This document shows positions 35,905 through 43,842 of a DNA stretch of 64,000 nucleotides, in pieces. The notes under the pieces are model-generated. The model was not told the origin of the DNA, made no database searches, and saw only the letters and a program-made list of their open reading frames with translations. Origin of the DNA: Bacillota bacterium. Lineage in GTDB: Bacteria; Bacillota; Clostridia; Acetivibrionales; DSM-1351. Numbering within the stretch: the stretch's first letter is position 1; every line of letters starts with the position of its first letter. The position numbers and the translations under genes were made by a program. The stretch covers positions 1 through 64,000 of the forward strand of contig JAEZRV010000008.1 of assembly GCA_023444055.1 (NCBI GenBank). The letters are read 5' to 3'.

Positions 35905-37839
35905 ATGACAGTACCTGAGAAAAAATATCAAAAAAGAGTAGATGTATATTCTGATATATTAAATATATACACACAGAAAAGCAGTTCTTTAGGCAACTAT
36001 AAGCTGTTGATATTTTTTATTGGAATAGCGGTAGCTATAGCGCTTTATTTATTTAATCAATTTATTTTAATGGCTGCTCAGATAATAATATTTTTAACTG
36101 CCTTTATATATCTTGCTGTTGCTCACAATCGTGTTTTGAAAAATAAAAATTATTCATTTGCTATGCTACAAATTAATAAAATGTGTTTGAAGAGAATAAA
36201 TGGAGAATGGACTAAATTTACTGATATAGGTGAGGAATTTGAGAATCATGAGCACAATTACTCATATGATTTAGATATATTCGGTAAAAATTCATTATTC
36301 CAAATGATAAATATGACTTCAACATATTCAGGAAGACATAAGTTAGCGGAAATGTTACTGAATCCACTAGAAAAAAAGGAAGATATTTTAGAGCGGCAAG
36401 AGGCAATTGCTGAACTTTCCGAGAAACTTATATTCAGACATAGAATTCTTTCAAACGCATTAATATCAAATAAGAATTTAATGCTGATTGACGATGAAGA
36501 AAATAGCGATTCAGATAAAAATGATGCAGGTCGAAAAGCTAATAATGTATATTCAAATAGAAAGAAAAGTAAAACTTTACTTGATACCATAACCAAATTA
36601 GAAGATATATATAGGTGGACAAAAGAAGAAAACAAGCTTTATAGTTCATTTGGTTTTAAATTCTTAATAACGGCACTTCCTTTGCTGACATTAGTTTTAT
36701 TGATACTAGCTATTTTTAAGGTAGTATCTGCGTATCTGCCTGTCGCCGGCTACGTTATACAGTTTACTATGCTGGCATTTAGAGTTAACTATAGAAATAA
36801 GAGCTTTGAAATAGTAGAAAAGTATGCTAATACATTAAAAGTATACAGTAGTGTTCTTAAGCAGTTTGAATCAGAAAAATTTGAAAGCAAGTACATTAAT
36901 AAATTAAAGGATACGCTCAAAGGAAAATCAGATATACCTGCTTGGAAGCAGATAGACAAGCTATCAAAACTATGGGAATTAATTGCTAATAGGTATAACT
37001 TCCTTCATGTAGTTATAAATGCCGCTACTTTGTGGGATTTTCATTGCCTTGTAAGCTTAGAAAAATGGAAAATTAACAGCGGTAGAAATGTAGAAAAGTG
37101 GTTTGACGTTATAGGCGAGGTAGAGGCATTAAGCAGCATGTCGATCCTTAAACATGATAACCCTGAGTATATTATGCCTCAAATATCTGAAAACTTGAGT
37201 TCTGGAATAGTTGCAGAACAGCTTGGACACCCTCTGCTAAATAAAAGCAGAAAATGTAATGACATAAGTTTGGACAGCAAACAGCCTATAATTCTAATAA
37301 CAGGTTCAAATATGTCGGGAAAGAGTACCTTCTTGAGAACTGTTGGTATTAGTCTGCTTTTAGCTAATTTAGGCATGCCTGTTTGTGCTAAAATATTCAA
37401 ATGTCCAATATTTAAGGTTTATGCATGTATGAGAACCAGTGATAATTTAGGGCAAAACGTGTCGTCATTTTATGCCGAATTGCTTAGAGTCAAGATGGTT
37501 GTAGAAGCAGTTGACAGGAATGAGAGAGTGTTTTTCTTATTGGATGAAATATTCAAAGGTACCAATTCAGCAGATAGGCATATGGGTGCTAAAATGCTCA
37601 TTAATCAATTATTCAAAAAGGCTGCGTGGGGTATGGTATCAACACATGATCTGGAATTAGCTGATATGGAAAAGGAAAGCAATGGTCACATAAGGAACTA
37701 TCACTTTAAGGAATATTATAAAGATAATAAAATATACTTTGATTATTTGCTAAGAAAAGGAGTATCTGACACACGTAATGCGATTTTCTTAATGAGGATG
37801 GCAGGGGTTAGTGTTGAAAATCAAGAAGAGTCTATGTAA
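35905..37839 (+). CDS. Membrane-associated MutS-like ATPase
   Basis: 644 residues. Two helix pairs, near residues 32-75 and ~245-290, are hydrophobic enough to span the membrane. The C-terminal ~200 residues are the MutS ATPase (domain V) with Walker A GSNMSGKST, an ACMRTSDNLGQNVSSF segment, Walker B FFLLDEIFKGTNS and STHDLELA. The mismatch-recognition domain I and its Phe-x-Glu motif are absent, so this is not mismatch repair MutS. It belongs to the poorly studied membrane MutS-related family seen across Firmicutes and Bacteroidetes. The substrate is unknown, possibly branched DNA at the membrane or no DNA at all. It appears to be a single gene with a good SD (ggagg). Confidence 0.83.
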   Translation: MTVPEKKYQKRVDVYSDILNIYTQKSSSLGNYKLLIFFIGIAVAIALYLFNQFILMAAQIIIFLTAFIYLAVAHNRVLKNKNYSFAMLQINKMCLKRINGEWTKFTDIGEEFENHEHNYSYDLDIFGKNSLFQMINMTSTYSGRHKLAEMLLNPLEKKEDILERQEAIAELSEKLIFRHRILSNALISNKNLMLIDDEENSDSDKNDAGRKANNVYSNRKKSKTLLDTITKLEDIYRWTKEENKLYSSFGFKFLITALPLLTLVLLILAIFKVVSAYLPVAGYVIQFTMLAFRVNYRNKSFEIVEKYANTLKVYSSVLKQFESEKFESKYINKLKDTLKGKSDIPAWKQIDKLSKLWELIANRYNFLHVVINAATLWDFHCLVSLEKWKINSGRNVEKWFDVIGEVEALSSMSILKHDNPEYIMPQISENLSSGIVAEQLGHPLLNKSRKCNDISLDSKQPIILITGSNMSGKSTFLRTVGISLLLANLGMPVCAKIFKCPIFKVYACMRTSDNLGQNVSSFYAELLRVKMVVEAVDRNERVFFLLDEIFKGTNSADRHMGAKMLINQLFKKAAWGMVSTHDLELADMEKESNGHIRNYHFKEYYKDNKIYFDYLLRKGVSDTRNAIFLMRMAGVSVENQEESM

Positions 37840-37913
37840 TAGGTTTAAATTTAATACGTATAGTATAAAGATTTAAAAAATGTAAATAGTATTATGTAAG
37901 GAAACAGTGAAAT

Positions 37914-37964
37914 TCTCCTCCTTGGCAAGAATTAGTGATAATAATTGTCAGGGAGGAGATTTTT
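37914..37964 (+). terminator. Intrinsic terminator of the MutS-like gene
   Basis: The arms tctcctcc and ggaggaga, extended by ttggca/tgtca pairing, are followed by ttttt. Confidence 0.8.
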
Positions 37965-38034
37965 GTTTAATTGCTATCATAGAGACAGATGATAATAGTC
38001 AAACATAATTAATTAAATCTTTTAAAAATATATA

Positions 38035-38063
38035 TTGACTACACCTTTATGCTACACTATAAT
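38035..38063 (+). promoter_or_regulatory. Strong sigma-A promoter of the sulfoglycolysis operon
   Basis: TTGACT (38035-38040) and a perfect TATAAT (38058-38063) are 17 bp apart, leaving a leader of about 105 nt before the first gene. The ROK repressor encoded at 46036 is the obvious candidate regulator, but I cannot point to its operator. Confidence 0.75.
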
Positions 38064-38176
38064 TAGATTATAAAAGATAGAATATTACAAAAAATGCTTT
38101 CAAAAAACAAATATCCACACCATTGAATTAAATCTATTAATTAAATAAAACTCATTAAATGAAAGGGGAATATGTA

Positions 38177-39298
38177 ATGGATAATCAATTTGATTTTTAT
38201 ATGCCAACTAAGGTATGTTTTGAGGCTGGTATAACAAAAAAGCTAGATAAGTATGTAGAGGGGAAAAATGTATTGATTATATCTGATCCGTTTCTTTACA
38301 AGGCTGGTGTAGCAACCCAAATTGGTGAAAGTATGCTTGGAAAAAACATAGCATATTTTAGCGACATAGAACCTAATCCATCCTGTGAAAGTGTTGATAA
38401 AGCAGCTGAAGTCGCAAGAAATATGAAAGCGGATTGTGTTATTGGTTTAGGTGGAGGAAGTTCGCTAGATGTATCAAAAATAGTTGCGTGCCTAGTTACA
38501 AATGAAGGCAGCATTTATGATTATTACAGCGGCGGTACCAGAACCTTATCAAAAAGAAAAACTACCCTAATATGTATTCCTACTACAGCAGGAACCGGAA
38601 GTGAAGTAACTAATGTTGGTGTATTTACAAATAAAAAAGCCGGAATTAAAATGCCAATGGTTAATAATGAGTTCTGGCCTGATTATTCAGTAATTGATGC
38701 CGAACTGACATATACATTGCCTGCCCCTATTACTGCTTCAACAGGTATGGATGCGTTTTGTCATGCAATAGAAGCCTATTGGAATAAGTCATCTCAACCT
38801 ATTTGCGATATGTTGGCAATGGGAGCGATGAAATTAATTCTTGAAAATATAAAAACCGCATACGATGAGCCTTCCAATGTTGGAGCCAGAGCGGCAATGA
38901 TAAAGGCAAGCTTAATTGCTGGAATTGCCTTCAGCCAGACAAGAACAACAGGAATCCATGCTATTAGCTTTCCTTTAACTACTGAATTTGGAGCTAATCA
39001 TGGTACTGCATGCTCAATTACATTACCTGCATTTATCAAAAAAAGCAGTGAGCAGGCAGAAAGTAAAATGCAGGCTTTAATAAATTATTTAGGTTTTGAA
39101 AATATAGATGAATTTGCTGATGGTATAGAGGAATTGATGAAAAGTATGAACATGCCTGTTAGATTGAATCAAATAGGCGTTAAAGAAGAGGATTTACAGC
39201 ATATTACAGAGGTGGGACTTGGAGCAGCGATTATTCAGCTTACTCCAGCTGTAATGAATGAAGAAACAGTTTATGCATTGTTAAAATCAATTTTATAA
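38177..39298 (+). CDS. Iron-containing alcohol dehydrogenase, candidate sulfoacetaldehyde reductase (SqwF-like)
   Basis: 373 residues from ATG 38177 (SD aaagggg); an upstream in-frame ATG lies before the SD. It is a group III metal-dependent ADH: nucleotide loop GLGGGSSLD, IPTTAGTGSE, and metal ligands in the region MDAFCHAIEAYW plus later His residues. It is the first gene of the operon with split transketolase and the RpiB-like isomerase. In the sulfo-transketolase pathway the C2 product sulfoacetaldehyde is reduced with NADH to isethionate by an enzyme of this family, which fits well. Reduction of 3-sulfolactaldehyde to dihydroxypropanesulfonate is the alternative. Family certain; substrate inferred from context. 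Confidence 0.85.
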   Translation: MDNQFDFYMPTKVCFEAGITKKLDKYVEGKNVLIISDPFLYKAGVATQIGESMLGKNIAYFSDIEPNPSCESVDKAAEVARNMKADCVIGLGGGSSLDVSKIVACLVTNEGSIYDYYSGGTRTLSKRKTTLICIPTTAGTGSEVTNVGVFTNKKAGIKMPMVNNEFWPDYSVIDAELTYTLPAPITASTGMDAFCHAIEAYWNKSSQPICDMLAMGAMKLILENIKTAYDEPSNVGARAAMIKASLIAGIAFSQTRTTGIHAISFPLTTEFGANHGTACSITLPAFIKKSSEQAESKMQALINYLGFENIDEFADGIEELMKSMNMPVRLNQIGVKEEDLQHITEVGLGAAIIQLTPAVMNEETVYALLKSIL

Positions 39299-39326
39299 AT
39301 AGCATTAAAGTAGAAAAGGAGCGGTT

Positions 39327-40160
39327 ATGATGAATAATAAGGTAAAACTGCTTGAAGAAAAAGCTTGTGAAATACGTAAATTAACTATTCAGGCAGTTGG
39401 TAAGCTTGGGGTGGGACATATTGGAGGAGCATTATCACTTTGTGAGGTGTTGTCAGTATTGTATTTTGACTCTATGAATATAGATCCCAGTAATTCTAAA
39501 TTAGAAAATAGAGATAGGTTTGTTTTGTCAAAAGGTCATGGAGGACCTGCAGTATATGCAACATTAGCAATCAAGGGATTTATTCCGCTAGAGGAACTAG
39601 ATACCTTGAACAGACCAAATACGCATTTGCCAAGCCATTGTGATATGAGACTAACTAATGGAATCGATATGTCCACAGGCTCTTTAGGACAAGGATTTTC
39701 AGCTGCTACAGGAATGGCTATTGCTGCAAAGCTGGATAAGAGTGATTTAAATATATACACAATTATCGGAGATGGTGAAAGTCAAGAGGGACAAATCTGG
39801 GAAGCGGCAATGTGTGCTGGCGGTAGAAGACTTGATAATCTTATTGCATTTACTGATTACAACAAGATGCAGATTGACGGGTTTATAGAGGATGTAAATG
39901 GATTGGAACCTCTTGATAAAAAATGGGAAGCCTTTGGCTGGCATGTACAAATAGTTGATGGACATGATATTAAGCAAATATTATATTCAGTTGATAATGC
40001 CAAGAAGCTTAAAGGTAAGCCACATATGATTATATTAAATACAATAAAGGGTAAAGGCGGATATTTTTGTGAGAACATGTTATCCTCCCACAATATGAAT
40101 ATTTCTGAAGAACAATGGAAAAAGGCAATTGATTTATTGGAAGAGAGGGAGGAGGCATAG
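39327..40160 (+). CDS. Transketolase N-terminal (TPP-binding) subunit, candidate SqwG
   Basis: 277 residues. It is the N-terminal half of a split transketolase, with GVGHIGGALSL, LSKGHGGPAVYA and the thiamine-diphosphate motif GDGESQEGQIWEA. It pairs with the next gene to form an active enzyme moving two-carbon ketol units. In the sulfo-transketolase route such a pair removes two C2 units in turn from 6-deoxy-6-sulfofructose and from 4-deoxy-4-sulfoerythrulose onto glyceraldehyde-3-phosphate, making xylulose-5-phosphate. Ordinary pentose-phosphate work is the alternative; location beside a sulfoquinovosidase favours the first. SD aaggag. Confidence 0.9.
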   Translation: MMNNKVKLLEEKACEIRKLTIQAVGKLGVGHIGGALSLCEVLSVLYFDSMNIDPSNSKLENRDRFVLSKGHGGPAVYATLAIKGFIPLEELDTLNRPNTHLPSHCDMRLTNGIDMSTGSLGQGFSAATGMAIAAKLDKSDLNIYTIIGDGESQEGQIWEAAMCAGGRRLDNLIAFTDYNKMQIDGFIEDVNGLEPLDKKWEAFGWHVQIVDGHDIKQILYSVDNAKKLKGKPHMIILNTIKGKGGYFCENMLSSHNMNISEEQWKKAIDLLEEREEA

Positions 40161-40161
40161 T

Positions 40162-41106
40162 ATGTTACTTGAAGATAGATGGTTAAGAGAAACTTATGTT
40201 GACTTATTAATTGAATATGCCAAAAAAGACAGCAGATTAGTTATAGTGGAAGCTGACCTTATGAAAGCAGCTGCTACAGTAAGATTTGGAAGCGAATTTC
40301 CGGAGAGAACAGTTAACGTAGGTGTTCAAGAAGCTAATATGATTGGTGTTGCAGCAGGAATGTCTGCAATGGGTAAAATTCCTTTTACTCACACATTTAC
40401 TCCTTTTTCTACAAGACGTGTGTGCGACCAGGTAACCTTGTCAGTAGCATATGCAGGCTTAAATGTAAAAATCATGGGAAGTGATCCTGGTGTAACTGCA
40501 GAGCTTAATGGCGGAACTCATATGAGTATGGAAGATGTGGCAATTATGAGAAATATCCCTAATATGATTATTTATGAGCCTGTTGACAGTGCACAATTGA
40601 AAAAAATATTCCCTCAGATACTTGAGCATTATGGACCTGTGTATATTAGGTTACTTAGAAGAAATGCGGTTCAGATTTTTGACGATAATTGCAATTTTAA
40701 ACTTGGTAAGGGCACAGTGTTAAAAGAAGGTAAGGATGTAACTGTTATAGCTAGCGGAATAATGGTAGCTGAAGCTTTGAAGGCTGAAAAGGCATTAACT
40801 GAAATGGGAATTGATGCTGAAATTATTAATATACACACAATAAAGCCTTTAGATGAAGAGCTTGTTTTAGAAAGTGCTAAAAAGACAGGAGCAGTTGTAA
40901 CAGCTGAAAATCATTCTATATTAAATGGACTTGGTGGTGCTGTAGCTGAGTTCTTAAGTGAAAATTATCCTGTTCCAGTACAAAGAGTGGGTGTAAAGGA
41001 TCATTTTGGTGAGGTTGGATTTACTGAATTCTTGAAAGGCAAATATGGTCTTACAGAAAAGGAAATTGTACAGGCGGCACAAAAAGCAATTTCATTAAAA
41101 AGATAA
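40162..41106 (+). CDS. Transketolase C-terminal subunit, candidate SqwH
   Basis: 314 residues from ATG 40162, one base after the stop of the N-terminal subunit and with SD gggaggagg, so synthesis is coupled. It contains the pyrimidine-binding domain with the catalytic Glu in VGVQEANMIGVAAG, then the transketolase C-terminal domain (DVTVIASGIMVAEAL). It completes the split transketolase. The sequence VQEANM departs from the common AEQNM of housekeeping enzymes, but this also occurs in uncharacterised relatives and is not diagnostic. Confidence 0.9.
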   Translation: MLLEDRWLRETYVDLLIEYAKKDSRLVIVEADLMKAAATVRFGSEFPERTVNVGVQEANMIGVAAGMSAMGKIPFTHTFTPFSTRRVCDQVTLSVAYAGLNVKIMGSDPGVTAELNGGTHMSMEDVAIMRNIPNMIIYEPVDSAQLKKIFPQILEHYGPVYIRLLRRNAVQIFDDNCNFKLGKGTVLKEGKDVTVIASGIMVAEALKAEKALTEMGIDAEIINIHTIKPLDEELVLESAKKTGAVVTAENHSILNGLGGAVAEFLSENYPVPVQRVGVKDHFGEVGFTEFLKGKYGLTEKEIVQAAQKAISLKR

Positions 41107-41121
41107 ACGGAGGTTTTGTAT

Positions 41122-41598
41122 ATGAAGAAAATAATAATTGGCTCAGATAAATCAGGATTTCCATTAAAGGAAGCTGTTAAAGCTCATTTAATAAATTCGG
41201 GGTATGAGGTTGTTGATGGTGGAACAACAAATGAAGACGAACCAAAGCCTTATTTTGAAGTTGCAGCAGCAGTTGCAAAAAGAGTGTCTGCGGGAGAATT
41301 TGAAAAAGCTATTTTAATTTGCGGTACAGGTATGGGAATGTCAATTGTAGCTAATAAGTATAAAGGCGTATATGCAGCAGTATGCGAAAATACCTTTGCA
41401 GCAGAAAAAGCCAGAGCTATTAATGATGCAAATATATTAACTATGGGTGGATGGATAACACCTGAATTTGTAGGCTGTGTAATGGTGGATACCTTTCTGA
41501 ATACAGAGTTTACACAGAATTTAGAGGATTGGCGTGCTAAGAATTTGCAAAATGCAAGAATTCAAGTAAAAAGGATCGAAGAAGAAATTTATAAATAA
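41122..41598 (+). CDS. RpiB/LacAB-family isomerase, candidate 4-deoxy-4-sulfoerythrose isomerase (SqwI-like)
   Basis: 158 residues from ATG 41122 (SD cggagg). The fold is RpiB-like and the catalytic Cys67 in ICGTGMGMSI is kept. The usual SDHAGF is SDKSGF here (8-13), and the C-terminal GGRHxxR phosphate-binding motif of ribose-5-phosphate isomerase B is not present. Loss of phosphate ligands fits a substrate without a phosphate. In the sulfo-transketolase pathway a LacAB/RpiB protein converts sulfoerythrose to sulfoerythrulose, letting transketolase act a second time. The family is firm; the substrate is inferred from residue changes and neighbours. Confidence 0.82.
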   Translation: MKKIIIGSDKSGFPLKEAVKAHLINSGYEVVDGGTTNEDEPKPYFEVAAAVAKRVSAGEFEKAILICGTGMGMSIVANKYKGVYAAVCENTFAAEKARAINDANILTMGGWITPEFVGCVMVDTFLNTEFTQNLEDWRAKNLQNARIQVKRIEEEIYK

Positions 41599-41623
41599 AA
41601 TTTAAAACGAAGGAGAGATACTG

Positions 41624-42301
41624 ATGAAATACTTTTTGGACAGTGCCAAATTAGATGAAATTAAGTATGCATATGAGAATTATGGAATTGATGGAGTTAC
41701 AACAAATCCAAGACATATTAAATTGAGCGGAAAACCATTTATGCAGGTTGTAAAGGATGTTGCTGCCTGGATCAAGGAAGAGGGATTAGAGGGTATGGAT
41801 AAATTTCCAGTTTCTTTTGAGATTAATCCACACCATGATAAGTGGGAAGATATTGTTGAGGCTGGAAAAGAAGTGGCTTCCTATTCTCCAAACTATGTAA
41901 TTAAGGTTCCGTGTACAGAGCAAGGCTTGATTGCTGCTAGGAAGCTCGAAAAAATTGGAATAAGAACAAATGTCACATTAGTATTCTCTCCCTCACAAGC
42001 AATACCTGTCGGCAAGCTGGGGGCAAAGTTTGTTTCTCCTTTCGTAGGCTGGAAAGAAAACAGCGGAGATGATGCTTTGGATTATATATCAAATATAGTT
42101 CAAATATACAGAAATTATGGAATGAAAACAGAAATAATTGTTGCAGCTGTAAGAAACGGAAAGCAAATAGGCGATTATGCGCGAGTGGGTGCAGATATAG
42201 TTACTTGTGGCTTGGATGTATATAAGGCAAGTTTTGAACATCCATTTACCACATATGGACTTGGTGTTTTCAGAGATGCTTGGGATGGTACTGCTAAATA
42301 A
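41624..42301 (+). CDS. TalC/fructose-6-phosphate-aldolase-type transaldolase with altered distal pocket
   Basis: 225 residues, a single TIM barrel of the small transaldolase/FSA class. The Schiff-base lysine is Lys94 in YVIKVP, and the N-terminus FLDSAKLDEI and GVTTNPRHI are typical. The Arg that binds the substrate phosphate in FSA/TalC (VGRID or VNRID) is replaced by Trp143 in PFVGWKENSGDD. A non-phosphate end group, such as the sulfonate of sulfofructose, would explain this. The sulfo-transaldolase pathway uses a protein of this class to split 6-deoxy-6-sulfofructose. Recycling of pentose phosphate is an alternative, but poorly fits the lost Arg. It is the last gene before an inverted-repeat element. 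Confidence 0.85.
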   Translation: MKYFLDSAKLDEIKYAYENYGIDGVTTNPRHIKLSGKPFMQVVKDVAAWIKEEGLEGMDKFPVSFEINPHHDKWEDIVEAGKEVASYSPNYVIKVPCTEQGLIAARKLEKIGIRTNVTLVFSPSQAIPVGKLGAKFVSPFVGWKENSGDDALDYISNIVQIYRNYGMKTEIIVAAVRNGKQIGDYARVGADIVTCGLDVYKASFEHPFTTYGLGVFRDAWDGTAK

Positions 42302-42460
42302 CTTAACTTTCCAATTTTACATTATAGGTGCTCAAATTGTTAATAGGAAGTTGCGTGGAAAATAATTGTATTAACCATACTTATTTCTGCATTTATTTTG
42401 GAAACAAACCATTGATAAGTTTGAATGCAGATAGACTTTTTTGTTGGAAACTTGATTAAC
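42301..42460. repeat. Inverted pair of the dispersed ~55-bp repeat inside the operon
   Basis: An inverted copy begins at the stop codon of the transaldolase gene (42301-42347). A direct copy follows at 42401-42460 (caaaccattgataagtttga...ttggaaacttgatt). The two can pair into a long imperfect hairpin with a ~55-nt loop. It may cut transcription or protect the upstream mRNA. The same arrangement occurs at 55191-55374. Confidence 0.7.
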
Positions 42461-42482
42461 TAAAAAATAAAGGAGAAAAATT

Positions 42483-43799
42483 ATGCTTCAGAAAATTAAA
42501 TTAGGTGTTGTTTGCTTAACAAGAACAACCTATGAATATAAAACAGCCCAGAAAATGTTCAATGAAACAATGGAAGATTTAAAAAAGATTCCTGAAGTTG
42601 AGTACACTTTTATAAAAGAATGTGTGATTGAGGTGGCTGATGCAGAAGCTGCTGCAACAAAATTATTAGCTGCAAATGTGGACGGAGTAGTTATTATAAG
42701 CGGAACCTTCCATTTAGGACATCTTGCATTAGTGTTTGCTAAGTATATTAAAAAGCCATTTCTGTTATGGGCGTATAATGAACTGCCTTATGATGGAGGT
42801 AAAATACGTTTAAATTCTGTATGCGGTTTGAATCTAAATGCTTCTAACTTATATAAAACAGGCAAGGATGATTATAACTGCATAATTGGAGATAAGATTG
42901 ATGAAAAGTGGATAGCAGCATTAAGAATAAAGGTAGCTTTGGAAAATGCTAAAATTGGTCTTGTAGGCTATCGTGCACATGGTTTTTTCAATGTTGGTGT
43001 AGATGATATGGATTTATATCAAAAAACTGGCATATTAGTTGATCATTATGAAATTTCTGATATGTACTCACAACCAGTAACTGATGAAGAGCTTGAAGTA
43101 GCAGAGAAAGAGGTAAGAGAATTATTTATATGCCGAGAAGTTAATGACACACAAGTCAAGAACGTTGCAAGACTTTGTGTAAGTGCTACTAAATTTATTG
43201 GAAAAAATAATTTGTCAGCAGTAGCAGTTAGATGTTGGCCTGAATTTGCTACAAATTATGGTGTATCTCCTTGCGCAGCAATGTCTATTTTGCAATCAAA
43301 GGGTTTGATATTAGCATGTGAAGGTGATATTGAAGGTGCATTGTCAATGATGGCAGGTGCTGCTATTGGTGCTGAAACTCCGTTTTTAGCAGACCTTTCA
43401 CAGGTGGATTTAAAAGAAGATTTTGCTTTGCTGTGGCATTGTGGAGTTGCTCCTGCAAATCTTTGGGATGGTAAATGTGAGAGAACACTTGATACTTATT
43501 TTGCTGGAGGAAAGGGAGTTACAGCCGGATTTGTTATGAAAGAAGGTCATGTAAATCTTCTCAGATTTGATACTGCAAGAGGTAAGACAAGAATGTTTAT
43601 AGCTGCCGGTGAATCTATAGAGATGAAAAAACAGCTCTGTGGAACTTATACCAAGGTTAAATTTGAGCAGAGTATTTCAGAATTATTAGATAGGGTTACC
43701 GAAACTGGCGTTGCACATCATTTAGCTATGTTCTACGGAGAGTACAGAGACATTTTGAAGATGGTTGCTAAGATGATGAATTATGAAGTTATTGAGTAA
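42483..43799 (+). CDS. L-fucose/L-arabinose isomerase-like protein
   Basis: 438 residues with the FucI/AraA-type fold: the N-terminal Rossmann-like domains, with DGVVIISGTFHLGH, and a C-terminal metal site region ACEGDIEGALSMMAG and LLWHCGVAPANLW. Such enzymes interconvert aldoses and ketoses using Mn or Mg. It is shorter than FucI (~590) and AraA (~500). In this SQ cluster it could isomerise a sulfosugar, a tetrose or a pentose, or serve another sugar released by the same diet. It sits 44 bp ahead of a second transaldolase-family gene, and the pair is probably co-functional. SD aaggag. Substrate unknown. Confidence 0.75.
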   Translation: MLQKIKLGVVCLTRTTYEYKTAQKMFNETMEDLKKIPEVEYTFIKECVIEVADAEAAATKLLAANVDGVVIISGTFHLGHLALVFAKYIKKPFLLWAYNELPYDGGKIRLNSVCGLNLNASNLYKTGKDDYNCIIGDKIDEKWIAALRIKVALENAKIGLVGYRAHGFFNVGVDDMDLYQKTGILVDHYEISDMYSQPVTDEELEVAEKEVRELFICREVNDTQVKNVARLCVSATKFIGKNNLSAVAVRCWPEFATNYGVSPCAAMSILQSKGLILACEGDIEGALSMMAGAAIGAETPFLADLSQVDLKEDFALLWHCGVAPANLWDGKCERTLDTYFAGGKGVTAGFVMKEGHVNLLRFDTARGKTRMFIAAGESIEMKKQLCGTYTKVKFEQSISELLDRVTETGVAHHLAMFYGEYRDILKMVAKMMNYEVIE

Positions 43800-43842
43800 T
43801 TTGGTATATGGGATATTACATCGAAATTAATGGAGGTAAACA

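Noticed and set aside
37320..37620. MutS2 or mismatch-repair MutS
   Set aside because: There is no Smr domain, no mismatch domain I and no mutL neighbour; membrane helices are present instead.
38159..38176. Upstream ATG at 38159 as start of the iron ADH
   Set aside because: The SD aaagggg lies after it and is properly spaced for ATG 38177.
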